The position numbers and the translations under genes are program-made. A DNA stretch of 64,000 bases from Paenibacillus gyeongsangnamensis (GTDB lineage Bacteria > Bacillota > Bacilli > Paenibacillales > NBRC-103111): positions 124,001-188,000 of the forward strand of contig NZ_JAQAGZ010000007.1 in NCBI RefSeq assembly GCF_027533625.1, in the 5' to 3' direction. Below the pieces are notes generated by a model. It was not told the origin of the DNA and did no database searches. It was given only the letters and a program-made list of their open reading frames with translations. Each line of letters starts with the position of its first letter. The stretch's first letter is position 1. Below are positions 26,090 through 34,225 of this stretch, in pieces.

Positions 26090-26956
26090 ATGAATCGACT
26101 CAGGGATTCCCAGCTGAAGCTGCTATGGACGGCCCGCATCGATTATGCCAAGGGCAGCCGGGTGGAAACGCACAGCCATGAGGATTACGATCAGCTGCTG
26201 CTTGTCCTCTCGGGCGGAGGGCGCATCGCCATCGGCGGGCACGAATATGACACCAAGGCAGGCTCGGCTTTTTTGTTCCTGAAGGATGTGCCTCACAGCT
26301 TCAGCTTCACCAGCCCGACCATCACGCTGGATTACAAATTCAAGCTGCTCGATCCGCTGCTGACCGAAGCGTTTAGGGACATCCCGCCCCACTGCCCCTG
26401 CTCCGGGATGGAGCTGTGGGAGATGAAGATGTGGTACAAGGCGTCGCTTCTGCACACCCGAAGCAGCGACTGCTTTCATCCGCTGCGGATCGAAGCAGGC
26501 TTTAAGGGGACGCTCGTATCGCTGCTGCTGAACCGGCATTCGGCGGATACGGAATCGTATGCCTCATTCCAGCCTGCGGAAGACAATGAACCGATCGTCC
26601 AGTACCTGAAGGCGAATTTCGCCGATAAAATCACGCTGGAGCAATTATCCAAGCATTTTGGCTTCAATCCGAACTATTTAATCAAGCTGTTCAACGATAA
26701 GACAGGGATGACCCCGATTCAGTTCCTGCAGGAAATCCGGCTCGAGAAAGCCAAGGAATACCTGGAGTTTACGTCGATCCCCATTACGGAGGTGGCGGAG
26801 AAGGTCGGCTGGACGCTGCCTTATTTCTCCAAAATTCTCAAGAAACGCACGGGCATGACGCCTTCCCGCTACCGGGACTCCTTGCTCAATGCGATCGGCA
26901 TGGACATTATATTGGAGCAGGACTTCTCCAACGAGTGGAGAATTCTGCGGTGGTAG
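26090..26956 (+). CDS. AraC-family transcriptional regulator with cupin sensor domain
   Basis: 288 residues from the ATG at 26090, with ACAAGGAG 6 bp upstream. The N-terminal half is an AraC-binding cupin (THSHEDYDQLLLVLSGGG, FLKDVPHSF), the C-terminal half two HTH motifs (LEQLSKHFGFNPNYLIKLFN and VAEKVGWTLPYFSKILKK). It is likely to sense a sugar and control the adjacent dehydrogenase / glycosidase operon, whose upstream region has phased half-sites. A terminator follows, so the next genes have their own promoter. Confidence 0.92.
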   Translation: MNRLRDSQLKLLWTARIDYAKGSRVETHSHEDYDQLLLVLSGGGRIAIGGHEYDTKAGSAFLFLKDVPHSFSFTSPTITLDYKFKLLDPLLTEAFRDIPPHCPCSGMELWEMKMWYKASLLHTRSSDCFHPLRIEAGFKGTLVSLLLNRHSADTESYASFQPAEDNEPIVQYLKANFADKITLEQLSKHFGFNPNYLIKLFNDKTGMTPIQFLQEIRLEKAKEYLEFTSIPITEVAEKVGWTLPYFSKILKKRTGMTPSRYRDSLLNAIGMDIILEQDFSNEWRILRW

Positions 26957-26983
26957 CCTTCCGTCCCGGGCGGAGGGCTTTTT
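26955..26983 (+). terminator. Rho-independent terminator of the AraC gene
   Basis: AGCCTTCCG pairs with CGGAGGGCT (one G-T pair) around TCCCGGG, followed by TTTT. Confidence 0.8.
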
Positions 26984-26995
26984 GCCGTCCGCACA

Positions 26996-27060
26996 AGTGA
27001 ATAATGGTGAAAAACAACTGAACTTTATATCTACTCCGGCCTGGGGACCTCCGATATAAT
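26996..27060 (+). promoter_or_regulatory. Promoter of the dehydrogenase operon with phased half-sites
   Basis: TATAAT at 27055-27060 has a poor -35. Upstream lie AGTGAA (26996), GGTGAA (27006) and ACTGAA (27017), spaced 10 and 11 bp, i.e. on one face of the helix. These are candidate sites for the AraC-type protein encoded just upstream. Confidence 0.4.
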
Positions 27061-27100
27061 GTGGGATAAGCAAATCCAACATGGAACAGGAGCGGATCTC

Positions 27101-28132
27101 ATGGTCAGAAAAATGTCGGTGCCCCCTATGGAGCTTACCGAGCAGGACGGGGAAGGCACCCAGCTGTGCGCGGTTGTCGAAGAGATAGGCCAGATTACAC
27201 TGAAGCGGGCGCTCATTCCGGAGCCGCAGGACGGCGAGGTTCGCGTGAAGGTGAAATGGGTCGGCATTTGCGGCAGCGATGTGGAGGTGTTCCGCGGGGC
27301 TCGCGAGCCGGAGTTTATCAGCTATCCCACCCGGCTAGGCCACGAGGTCGCCGGCGTGATCGATAAAGTGGGCAGGAACGTAACGGGGCTTCAGGTCGGG
27401 GACCCGGTTGCGCTGAGATATGTATGGGGAGCCTTCGCAGAGTACGTTTGCTGCGGGCCGTTCTCGGTCAAGAAGCTGCCGAAGGAGCTGCCGCTGATCG
27501 AGGGCTCGCTGATCGAGGTGCTGCCGGGCGTGATCCACGCGGCAGAAATTGCCGATATCGCGCCGAATAAGAATGTGCTGATCATGGGCCAAGGCGTCAG
27601 CGGTCTCGTGTTGACGCAGGTGGTCAGCCTGTACAGTCCGCGCAATCTCGTCGTGACCGATCTGTTCGACGAGAAGCTGGAGCTGGCGCGCAAATACGGC
27701 GCGACGCATACGTACCGGATGCCGTCGGAGGGGGCGAGCACGATGGACATCGTCGGCAGCGATTTTCCGAACGGGTTCGACGTCGTGATTCCGTGTCTCC
27801 TGGAGGGAGACGGCATGGTGGATGCGATTAACGCCGCCGCGCAGAACGGCCGCATCGTCATGTACGGCTGCATCGGGACATGCCATAAGCCGGTCGATTT
27901 CTTCAAGGTGCATAAGAAGCGGCTTGATATTTTCTCCACCGAGCCGAAGCGCGATATCGACAACCGGACGTACTTTGACAAAGGTCTGCAGCTGGTGCAG
28001 GACGGACTGGTCAATACGGAGGAAATGATCACCCATATCGTCAAGCTGAAGGATGTGGCGGAGGCGTTCAAGCTGCGCAACGAGCATAAAGGCGATACGA
28101 TCCATGTCATGATCGATTGCGAGCGCGAGTGA
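27101..28132 (+). CDS. Zinc-type medium-chain dehydrogenase
   Basis: 343 residues from the ATG at 27101, preceded by ACAGGAGCGG. Catalytic-zinc motifs GICGSDVEVF and LGHEVAGVID and the NAD-binding VLIMGQGVSGLVLTQ are present. The four-Cys structural zinc loop of classical alcohol/sorbitol dehydrogenases is missing; the chain runs straight to ALRYVWGAFAEYV. Such proteins oxidise polyols or sugar acids. The gene is followed at 17 bp by a broken GH88 glycosidase, so a role in uronide or polyol metabolism is plausible but unproven. Confidence 0.88.
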   Translation: MVRKMSVPPMELTEQDGEGTQLCAVVEEIGQITLKRALIPEPQDGEVRVKVKWVGICGSDVEVFRGAREPEFISYPTRLGHEVAGVIDKVGRNVTGLQVGDPVALRYVWGAFAEYVCCGPFSVKKLPKELPLIEGSLIEVLPGVIHAAEIADIAPNKNVLIMGQGVSGLVLTQVVSLYSPRNLVVTDLFDEKLELARKYGATHTYRMPSEGASTMDIVGSDFPNGFDVVIPCLLEGDGMVDAINAAAQNGRIVMYGCIGTCHKPVDFFKVHKKRLDIFSTEPKRDIDNRTYFDKGLQLVQDGLVNTEEMITHIVKLKDVAEAFKLRNEHKGDTIHVMIDCERE

Positions 28133-28149
28133 AGAGAGGGGAGAGCGCC

Positions 28150-28744
28150 ATGACGTTGCTGCCGGCAGCGCTGCGGGAGGAGCAGGTGAAGATGTGTTGG
28201 GGCCGCATTGAAGCGAAGCTCGAACGGATGATGGAGCAGATGGGGGACAAATGCCCGCACGTGTCCGTCTCCGGGGTATATGACGATGCGCGGTGGGATT
28301 GGTGAACCTCCGGCTTCTGGCCGGGGATGCTGTGGATCATGTACGACATGACGGGCAAGGAGGAATACCGCGAAAGGGCATGGGACTGGGATGAACGCAT
28401 CGAGTCCTGTTTTCTGAAGGAGAACCGGTTCCATCATGACGTCAAGAGAAGGCGAGCCCCGGGATTCCTCGGCTTCGAGCATCGCCGCCTCGGGACTTCT
28501 GGAGATTGCCGCGCAGCTTCATCTGGGAGAGGGGGACCTGTATCGCTTGGCCGCCGAACGCATGCTTGAGTCGCTCACGGAGCGCTACAGCACGCTGGAC
28601 CGGCCGGAATACGAAGGGATTCTGCTCGAGGCTACCGGACACAAACCGGCGGGACGGGACTTAGGCGTATCCGTCATTTACGGCGATTATTATTATGTGG
28701 AAGCGGTAGCCAAGCTGATGGGCTGGAAGCACCGCATTTATTGA
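28150..28744 (+). pseudogene. GH88-type unsaturated glucuronyl hydrolase, disrupted
   Basis: Good start (ATG 28150, GAGAGGGGAGAG upstream) and family-like sequence HVSVSGVYDDARWDW, then TGA at 28303 where a Trp codon is expected, continuing in frame with TSGFWPGMLWIMYDMTGKEEY to HHDV near 28442. The sequence then jumps, in another frame, to GEPRDSSASSIAASGLLEIA and the C-terminus ending at 28744. The total is about 195 residues against roughly 350 in the family, so the middle of the barrel is deleted. At least two lesions make a real pseudogene likely. The intact enzyme would cleave unsaturated uronyl oligosaccharides. Confidence 0.82.
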
Positions 28745-28783
28745 AGTTAAAGCTCTGGCGCGCCGTCGTCAGGGTTTTTTTTG

Positions 28784-28885
28784 GTTGATAAAAATTTGTA
28801 AGTATTCGTAACTTATAGCTTCGCAACAACCTTGGTAAACGCGCTGGTCCTTGTAAGACAAGGACGGCGTAGCCGTTTATCCTGG
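28784..28885 (+). repeat. Structured intergenic repeat family B, copy 1
   Basis: About 102 bp from GTTGATAAAAATTT to TTTATCCTGG, highly similar to 42797-42900. It can fold into a 3' hairpin (CGCT-G-GTCCTTGT / ACAAGGAC-GGCG, closed outside by AAACG / CGTTT) and a 5' GTAAGT / ACTTAT stem. It lies just after a T run that follows the GH88 remnant (possible terminator 28751-28784) and before the RidA promoter. Confidence 0.8.
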
Positions 28886-28925
28886 CATACGGCGCAGAAA
28901 GGGACATTGGGGGCGCTCCCGGGGA

Positions 28926-28955
28926 TTGACAATAACAGGAAACGGGCCTTATGAT
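28926..28955 (+). promoter_or_regulatory. Sigma-A promoter of the RidA-like operon
   Basis: TTGACA at 28926-28931 and TATGAT at 28950-28955 with an 18-bp spacer, 33 bp upstream of the start codon. Confidence 0.8.
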
Positions 28956-28988
28956 GGATCATAATTTATCCAAAGTGAGGTGCCGCGG

Positions 28989-29441
28989 ATGAGTACAGTG
29001 GAGGAGCGTCTGCAAGCGTTAGGAATCGAATTGCCGGAAGCCGGCGAACCGGCGGCGAAATACGCCAACTGCGTGCAACTGAACGGCCTGCTGTTCGTCT
29101 CAGGGAAAGGCCCCTCGGGCAGCCCGAAGGGAAAGCTGGGCCGGGAATTTACGACGGAGGACGGGATCCGCTTCGCCAGGTTGGCGGGGATCGAAGTGCT
29201 CGCCGTCGTGAAGGCGGCGATCGGATCGCTGGACCGGGTGAAGCGGGTCGTCAAGCTTCAGGGCTTCATCAACGCCACCCCTGAATTCGAGGAGCATCAC
29301 CTTGTGCTGAACGGCTGCTCCGACTTGATGCTGGAGGCGTTCGGGGAGCAAGGCTCGCATGCGAGGTCGGTGCTGGGGGCGGTCTCCTTAAGAGACAATC
29401 TGCCGGTCATTGTCGATTCCATTTTTGAAATCGAAACGTAG
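28989..29441 (+). CDS. RidA/YjgF-family protein
   Basis: 150 residues from the ATG at 28989, with GAGGTG upstream. The sequence has the layout of the longer RidA-superfamily group (YoaB/YjgH-like): LPEAGEPAAKYANCVQ near the start, GLLFVSGKGP, and a C-terminal HARSVLGAVSLRDNLPVIVDSIFE with the conserved Arg. RidA proteins hydrolyse reactive enamines/imines; whether this subgroup does so is not established. It is followed 10 bp later by an unrecognised gene in the same operon. Confidence 0.88.
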   Translation: MSTVEERLQALGIELPEAGEPAAKYANCVQLNGLLFVSGKGPSGSPKGKLGREFTTEDGIRFARLAGIEVLAVVKAAIGSLDRVKRVVKLQGFINATPEFEEHHLVLNGCSDLMLEAFGEQGSHARSVLGAVSLRDNLPVIVDSIFEIET

Positions 29442-29451
29442 GTGAACGCGA

Positions 29452-30387
29452 ATGGAGCCTCGGAAGCCGGAAGAAAGCCGAACGATCGTCCAGAAATTAG
29501 GGCTGGATCCTATACTGGAGCGGTTAAGCGGCAGTCTGTCCTTGTCGGATTTAAATAGCTTGCTTTTGGAAGTGTTCAGGAGAAAGGCTGCGCAAACCTC
29601 CGCCGGCGAGCTGCTTAAGCGGTACGCGTCCAACCGGTTCGTGCTTCCGGCAGATGTGAATCCTCTGGAGCTGAAGCGGCTTGAGATCGCTTTGCTGGAG
29701 CTTGCGGAGCGCCATGCCTACATTCCCGTTCAACTATCGCCCGTCGCTCCGCTCGGCTCCTGTTCCGCGGTAGCTTCCGCGGATCAGAACAAGATTATTT
29801 CCGCCACGAGGGGAACGGAGGTCGTAGCGGATGCCACCAATGCGCTCGCGCTTCATATTTGCCATTCCATCCGTCAGGGGAAGCTGGACAACCGGGTGAG
29901 TCCCGTCCGATTCTCCACTACGCACAGGCACGTAAGGGCGCAACGCTTTGCCAAACCGGGCCTCGTCCCTCACTTCCATCTCTTCTGCATGGTCGTCTCC
30001 GGAAGAGACACGGGCTCTTATGCTTTTGAGAAGCAAGCTCTTCTGGAGCAGCTTCAGCTGTATCAAGCCGTATTCTCGAAGCTGTTTAACGAGAGCATCA
30101 CCGTAATCCTGAACCGGAGAGGCGGTTATCCGGACAGCGACGGGTTCGTTCGGCGGATCTTCGAATGGTTAAGAGAGCAAGCTCCGGAGATCGGCATCGT
30201 CCATAACACGGAGCAAGCCGGCAACGCGTATTATCAGGGCTTGCAGTTTACGATTCGCGTTACGATTGGCGGCGAGACGCTTCAGATCGGCGACGGAGGG
30301 TTCGTCGACTGGTCCCAGCGGATGCTCGGCAATAAGAAAGAACGAATGATGATCAGTGCCATCGGCTTGGAAAGGCTTATTCCGTGA
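29452..30387 (+). CDS. Unrecognised protein with class II aminoacyl-tRNA-synthetase-like features
   Basis: 311 residues, AGGTGA before the ATG. I cannot place it in a named family. An N-terminal helical part (1-75) with LLLEVFRRKAAQTSAGELLKRY is followed by a region that reads like a class II synthetase core: TRGTEVVADATNALALHIC (motif-1/2 approach), FSTTHRHVRAQRF with FHLFCMVVSGRD (motif-2-like Arg and strand), a helical FEKQALLEQLQLYQAVFSK, and a C-terminal SAIGLERLIP (motif-3-like Gly/Arg). No anticodon-binding domain is present. A free-standing paralogue of the HisZ/PoxA sort is one possibility. Co-transcribed with the RidA-like gene. Confidence 0.6.
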   Translation: MEPRKPEESRTIVQKLGLDPILERLSGSLSLSDLNSLLLEVFRRKAAQTSAGELLKRYASNRFVLPADVNPLELKRLEIALLELAERHAYIPVQLSPVAPLGSCSAVASADQNKIISATRGTEVVADATNALALHICHSIRQGKLDNRVSPVRFSTTHRHVRAQRFAKPGLVPHFHLFCMVVSGRDTGSYAFEKQALLEQLQLYQAVFSKLFNESITVILNRRGGYPDSDGFVRRIFEWLREQAPEIGIVHNTEQAGNAYYQGLQFTIRVTIGGETLQIGDGGFVDWSQRMLGNKKERMMISAIGLERLIP

Positions 30388-30420
30388 AGGCGCGCCAGGG
30401 CGCCCGGAGTAAGCCTTTTA
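30387..30420 (+). terminator. Probable terminator after the synthetase-like gene
   Basis: AAGGC pairs with GCCTT around an inner GCGC / GCGC hairpin and is followed by a TTTTA run. It overlaps the stop codon. Confidence 0.55.
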
Positions 30421-30435
30421 TTTGTGACAAAGCCA

Positions 30436-30502
30436 GTGTTCAAATCTGCAACAATTCGTGTTCATTCCTCTTATTTTAGTGCCCGGCCCCTTCCCGTATA
30501 CT
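30436..30502 (+). promoter_or_regulatory. Tandem activator site and -10 of the importer/TCS operon
   Basis: GTGTTCA occurs at 30436-30442 and again at 30458-30464, 22 bp (two helical turns) apart; the second copy continues as ATTCCTCTTATTTT. The -10 TATACT is at 30497-30502, 39 bp after the start of the second copy, and there is no good -35. The same arrangement, with the same spacings, precedes the binding protein at 35931 and, with a 40-bp spacing, the lipoprotein at 50966. The YesN-type regulator at 34203 is the likely activator. Confidence 0.75.
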
Positions 30503-30544
30503 TAACGTTACAAAGTAATTTTGCGAAAATGAGGTGGGCCAACG

Positions 30545-31504
30545 ATGAATACGCAACCTGTTACAGCGCTTTCTCACAATCAAACCCGCAAGCGGACTTC
30601 CCGCTTCTCGCTGAGAGGACGCTGGGAATCGCCGATCGCCGGGTATTTGTTTATCTCCCCTTGGCTGCTTGGGTTTCTGCTTTTGACCCTGTGGCCGATG
30701 ATTCAATCAGTGCATTATTCCTTCACCAAATTCACCCTGCTCGATACCCCGGAATGGGTCGGTCTGCGAAACTATAACCGCATCTTCATCGATGACGAAA
30801 TGTTTCGCCAGTCGCTCAAGGTGACGCTGCTGTTCGTGGTGCTGTCCGTGCCGATCAAGCTGTTCAGCGCGCTGATGGTCGCGATGCTGCTGAACAAAAA
30901 GATCAAAGGCATGTCCGTTTACCGGACGCTCATCTACCTGCCTTCCCTGATAGGCAGCAGTATTGCCGTTGCGGTGCTGTGGAAAAATATTTTCGGCATC
31001 GACGGCTTCATCAATAAGTTCCTCAGCCTGTTCGGCATTCAGGGCGTGAGCTGGATCAGCAGTCCGGGAACCGCGCTCGTCACGCTGATCATTCTGGTCG
31101 CCTGGCAGTTCGGATCCTCCATGGTTATTTTCTTGGCTGGTCTTAAGCAAATTCCGGCGGACCTGTACGAAGCCTCCTCGGTGGACGGCGCTTCCAAGGT
31201 TCGGCAGTTCTTCAGCATCACCCTGCCGATGCTTTCGCCGGTGCTGCTCTTCAATCTGGTGCTGCAGACAATCGGCTCGTTCCAGATGTTCACCCAGGCG
31301 TTCATTATTACCAAGGGCGGTCCGGTCAACTCGACTTACATGTATGCGCTTTACTTGTACGATCGCGCTTTCTCCCGTTACGACATGGGATATGCGTCTG
31401 CGCTGGCCTGGATTCTGCTTGTCATCATCGCTATCGCTACGGCATTGATCTTTGCCTCTTCCCGCTACTGGGTATTCTATGAGACCGAAGGGAGAAGAAA
31501 ATAA
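30545..31504 (+). CDS. Sugar ABC transporter permease, UgpA/YesP type
   Basis: 319 residues. A basic N-terminus (RKRTSRFSLRGRWES) precedes six predicted TM helices starting with GYLFISPWLLGFLLLTLWP. The EAA loop is LYEASSVDGASKVRQFFSITLPMLSP. GAGGTGGG precedes the ATG. It overlaps the next permease by one base (TAATG). The combination of two permeases, a YesM/YesN pair and a binding protein parallels the B. subtilis yes locus for pectin fragments, and a broken GH88 gene is nearby, so an unsaturated uronide is a plausible substrate. Confidence 0.93.
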   Translation: MNTQPVTALSHNQTRKRTSRFSLRGRWESPIAGYLFISPWLLGFLLLTLWPMIQSVHYSFTKFTLLDTPEWVGLRNYNRIFIDDEMFRQSLKVTLLFVVLSVPIKLFSALMVAMLLNKKIKGMSVYRTLIYLPSLIGSSIAVAVLWKNIFGIDGFINKFLSLFGIQGVSWISSPGTALVTLIILVAWQFGSSMVIFLAGLKQIPADLYEASSVDGASKVRQFFSITLPMLSPVLLFNLVLQTIGSFQMFTQAFIITKGGPVNSTYMYALYLYDRAFSRYDMGYASALAWILLVIIAIATALIFASSRYWVFYETEGRRK

Positions 31505-32349
31505 TGAGCCAAGCTGCGCGCCGATCTTTCGGAACCCATCTGTTCCTAAGCGTATTCAGTCTGATTATGGTCTATCCCATCCTGTGGTGGGTCGGAGCCG
31601 CATTCAAGTCGAACGACGAAATGAGCTCCCCGAATTTGTTCCCGTCCCACTGGCTATGGAGCAACTTCAGCGAAGGCTGGGTGGCGCTGCCGAAATATTC
31701 GTTCACCCATTTCTACGTCAATACGTTCGAGCTGATCCTCGGCGTGCTGGTCACATCCGTGCTCTCGTGCAGCCTTGTGGCTTTCGGATTTGCGAGACTT
31801 GACTTTCCGCTGAAAAACTTCTGGTTCTCGATTCTGATGGTCACGCTGATGCTTCCGAGCCAGGTAACACTCGTGCCGCAATACATTATGTTCAATGCCT
31901 TCGGCTGGGTCAACACTTACCTTCCTTTCTATGTGCCGCATCTGCTGGCCGGAGGCATTGGCGGACCGTTCTTTATCTTCCTGCTCATCCAGTTCATCCG
32001 GCAGCTGCCGAAGGAGCTCGACGAATCGGCCAAAATGGACGGCTGCAGCTGGTTCGGCATCTACTGGCGCATCATTTTGCCGCTGACGAAGCCTGCGCTT
32101 GTAACGGTTGCCATTTACTGCTTCCTGTGGAACTGGGACGATTTCTTCGGTCACCTGCTGTATATCAACTCGGTCGACAAGTATACGGTAGGCCTTGCGC
32201 TGAAAATGTTCGTCGACAGCCAATCCGCCCTTCCGTGGGGACAGCTGCTCGCGATGGCGCTCGTCTCCGTGGTGCCGTCCCTGATCATCTTCTTTATGGC
32301 GCAGCGCCATTTTGTGGATGGCATTGCTTCAGGCGCAGTGAAGGGATAA
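31504..32349 (+). CDS. Sugar ABC transporter permease, UgpE/YesQ type
   Basis: 281 residues, ATG overlapping the previous stop. Six predicted TM helices, EAA loop ELDESAKMDGCSWFGIYWRIILPLTKP, and the typical MAQRHFVDGIASGAVKG C-terminus. Acts with the preceding permease. A terminator follows, which may reduce read-through into the two-component genes. Confidence 0.93.
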   Translation: MSQAARRSFGTHLFLSVFSLIMVYPILWWVGAAFKSNDEMSSPNLFPSHWLWSNFSEGWVALPKYSFTHFYVNTFELILGVLVTSVLSCSLVAFGFARLDFPLKNFWFSILMVTLMLPSQVTLVPQYIMFNAFGWVNTYLPFYVPHLLAGGIGGPFFIFLLIQFIRQLPKELDESAKMDGCSWFGIYWRIILPLTKPALVTVAIYCFLWNWDDFFGHLLYINSVDKYTVGLALKMFVDSQSALPWGQLLAMALVSVVPSLIIFFMAQRHFVDGIASGAVKG

Positions 32350-32401
32350 AATGAATCTCGTAAGGGATTAACAAGATGGAGATTAAACGATAGAAATTTA
32401 A

Positions 32402-32427
32402 AAAGCTGCTCCAGGCAGCTTTTTTTG
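32402..32427 (+). terminator. Rho-independent terminator after the permease pair
   Basis: AAAGCTGC pairs with GCAGCTTT around TCCAG, followed by a T run ending at 32427. It lies 44 bp before the kinase gene, so it probably attenuates rather than separates it, as no clear promoter follows. Confidence 0.75.
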
Positions 32428-32470
32428 CCTTTTATCAAGATGACAGCCCGGAAGGAGGGGAAAGAAGCGA

Positions 32471-34225
32471 ATGAGCGTGTTCAAGAGGGTCCGGATCGAC
32501 CGGCTTTTTTTCGGCAGCTTCGCCGCATTTATTGCCGCCTTGCTTCTGGTGTTCACCTGGATCAGCTACAGCATCACCTCCCGGGAGCTGGCGAACAATA
32601 CATCATACTACCAGCAGGATTTGCTGAACGAGCTTAACAAGCAGCTGGATATTCAACTGAATTCGATCGAGCAGATGTCGCTTGCGGCTTCGAGGAACAT
32701 ACCGTCGATCGGGTTCGACTCCCAAGTGATGGATCCCTATGAGCGGCTGCGCAAGAAAGAAGAATTGCGGAATTTACTGGCCAATATCACATACAGCACG
32801 ACCATGGTGCATTCGATTTATTATTATATGGAAAATCCCGTCGAGATTGACCCCCAAGGCCCGGTATTGTTTAACGACTTCGCGAAGGTGAAGGACGAGA
32901 GCTGGTATCCCGCGCTGCAAAACAATGATTTCACCTGGATCGGTGATCACCAGGTGCAGACGGTGAACGGCAAGCATCGCTATATCAGCTTTGCCCGAAA
33001 GCTGTACAACAATTCAGGTAAATATTATGGCGTGCTGTTGCTCAATGTCAAAACAGCCGAGATTGAAAATCTTATACAAGGCGGAACGAACGGGCGCAGC
33101 CGGATGCTGCTGGACGCCGGAGGCCGGACGCTCGCTTCGATCGGCAATCCTGCGCTCGATCCCTCGGAAATGGAGCGGATCCGGAGCTACGAAGGCAAGT
33201 CCGATTATATCCGCATGCGGGCCTCGAACGGCGAGGAATCTTTGCTTGTCTGGAGCAAGGCCCACTCCGATTGGCTCATTGAAGTGACGCCGTGGAAGAG
33301 CATTATCCTCGGGAGCGTCCGGCTGGCGTATATTTTGATCGCGACCGGCCTGTCGGCAATTTTTATCGCTTCGTTCTTTACGCTGTTCTTGTCCAGGCAG
33401 TTTACGAAGCCGATCCGCCAGCTGCTTTCCATTATGAAACGCGTACCGGCCGAGGACGCCATACCGAGCCTGCCGACCGATTACAAGAACGAATTCGGTC
33501 ATCTGTTTCAGGGCTACCGCAGGCAAATGGAGCGAATCCGGGAGCTGCTGCTGTCGCTGCAGGCCCAGCACAAGCGGCAGAAGGAAGCGGAGATTTTGGC
33601 GCTGCAGGCGATGATCAATCCGCACTTTTTGTACAATACGCTGGATCAATTGAACTGGCTAGCCATCGAATCCGGTCAGGAGAAGATTAGCAAGATGCTG
33701 TCGCTTGTCGGCAAAATGTTCCGTATCGGTCTTTCCAACGGCGAGACGATCATCCTGGTTCCGGATGAAATGACGCATGTGGAATATTATTTGCAAATTC
33801 AGAAGATCCGGTGGGGCGACCGTTTAACGTACAGCATCCACATGGATGAAGAGCTGAAATATCTTTATATCCCCAGGCTGACGCTGCAGCCGTTCGTGGA
33901 GAATGCGTTTATCCACGGCTTCCACGGCAGAAGGTCCGGGGAGATCCGGATCGAGGCAAAGGCGGTGGACGGGGAGATCGTGATAACCATAACGGATAAC
34001 GGCGTAGGCATCCAGCCGGACTGGGACCGCCAGAAGCGGAGGAAGACGGGAGGCTACGGCATCCGCAACGTCAAGGAACGGATTGCCGCCTATTTCGGCG
34101 ATCCCTACGGCGTGTCGATGATGAAGCTGGAGAGCGGTGGTACGCAGGTGACGATCGTGCTGCCGAGGATCGCGAATAAGGAAGAAGCGGAGGGACGGTT
34201 CCATGTGGAAAATCCTGATTATTGA
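32471..34225 (+). CDS. YesM-type sensor histidine kinase
   Basis: 584 residues, start fixed by GGAAGGAGGGG. TM helix at about 14-34, an extracellular sensor region to about 280, a second TM helix (about 285-308), HAMP, the His_kinase domain with ALQAMINPHFLYNTLDQLNW (phospho-His in NPHF) and an HATPase with NGVGI and GYGIRNVKERI. The 3' end overlaps the response regulator by 23 bp. Likely senses the sugar handled by the flanking importer genes. Confidence 0.93.
   Translation: MSVFKRVRIDRLFFGSFAAFIAALLLVFTWISYSITSRELANNTSYYQQDLLNELNKQLDIQLNSIEQMSLAASRNIPSIGFDSQVMDPYERLRKKEELRNLLANITYSTTMVHSIYYYMENPVEIDPQGPVLFNDFAKVKDESWYPALQNNDFTWIGDHQVQTVNGKHRYISFARKLYNNSGKYYGVLLLNVKTAEIENLIQGGTNGRSRMLLDAGGRTLASIGNPALDPSEMERIRSYEGKSDYIRMRASNGEESLLVWSKAHSDWLIEVTPWKSIILGSVRLAYILIATGLSAIFIASFFTLFLSRQFTKPIRQLLSIMKRVPAEDAIPSLPTDYKNEFGHLFQGYRRQMERIRELLLSLQAQHKRQKEAEILALQAMINPHFLYNTLDQLNWLAIESGQEKISKMLSLVGKMFRIGLSNGETIILVPDEMTHVEYYLQIQKIRWGDRLTYSIHMDEELKYLYIPRLTLQPFVENAFIHGFHGRRSGEIRIEAKAVDGEIVITITDNGVGIQPDWDRQKRRKTGGYGIRNVKERIAAYFGDPYGVSMMKLESGGTQVTIVLPRIANKEEAEGRFHVENPDY

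Noticed and set aside
27335..28482. Minus-strand open frames opposite the dehydrogenase
   Set aside because: Typical antisense frames in GC-rich coding DNA; His/Arg-rich products without family motifs.
28436..28744. Independent 102-residue gene
   Set aside because: Its sequence is the C-terminal part of a GH88 enzyme whose N-terminal part lies directly upstream in another frame.
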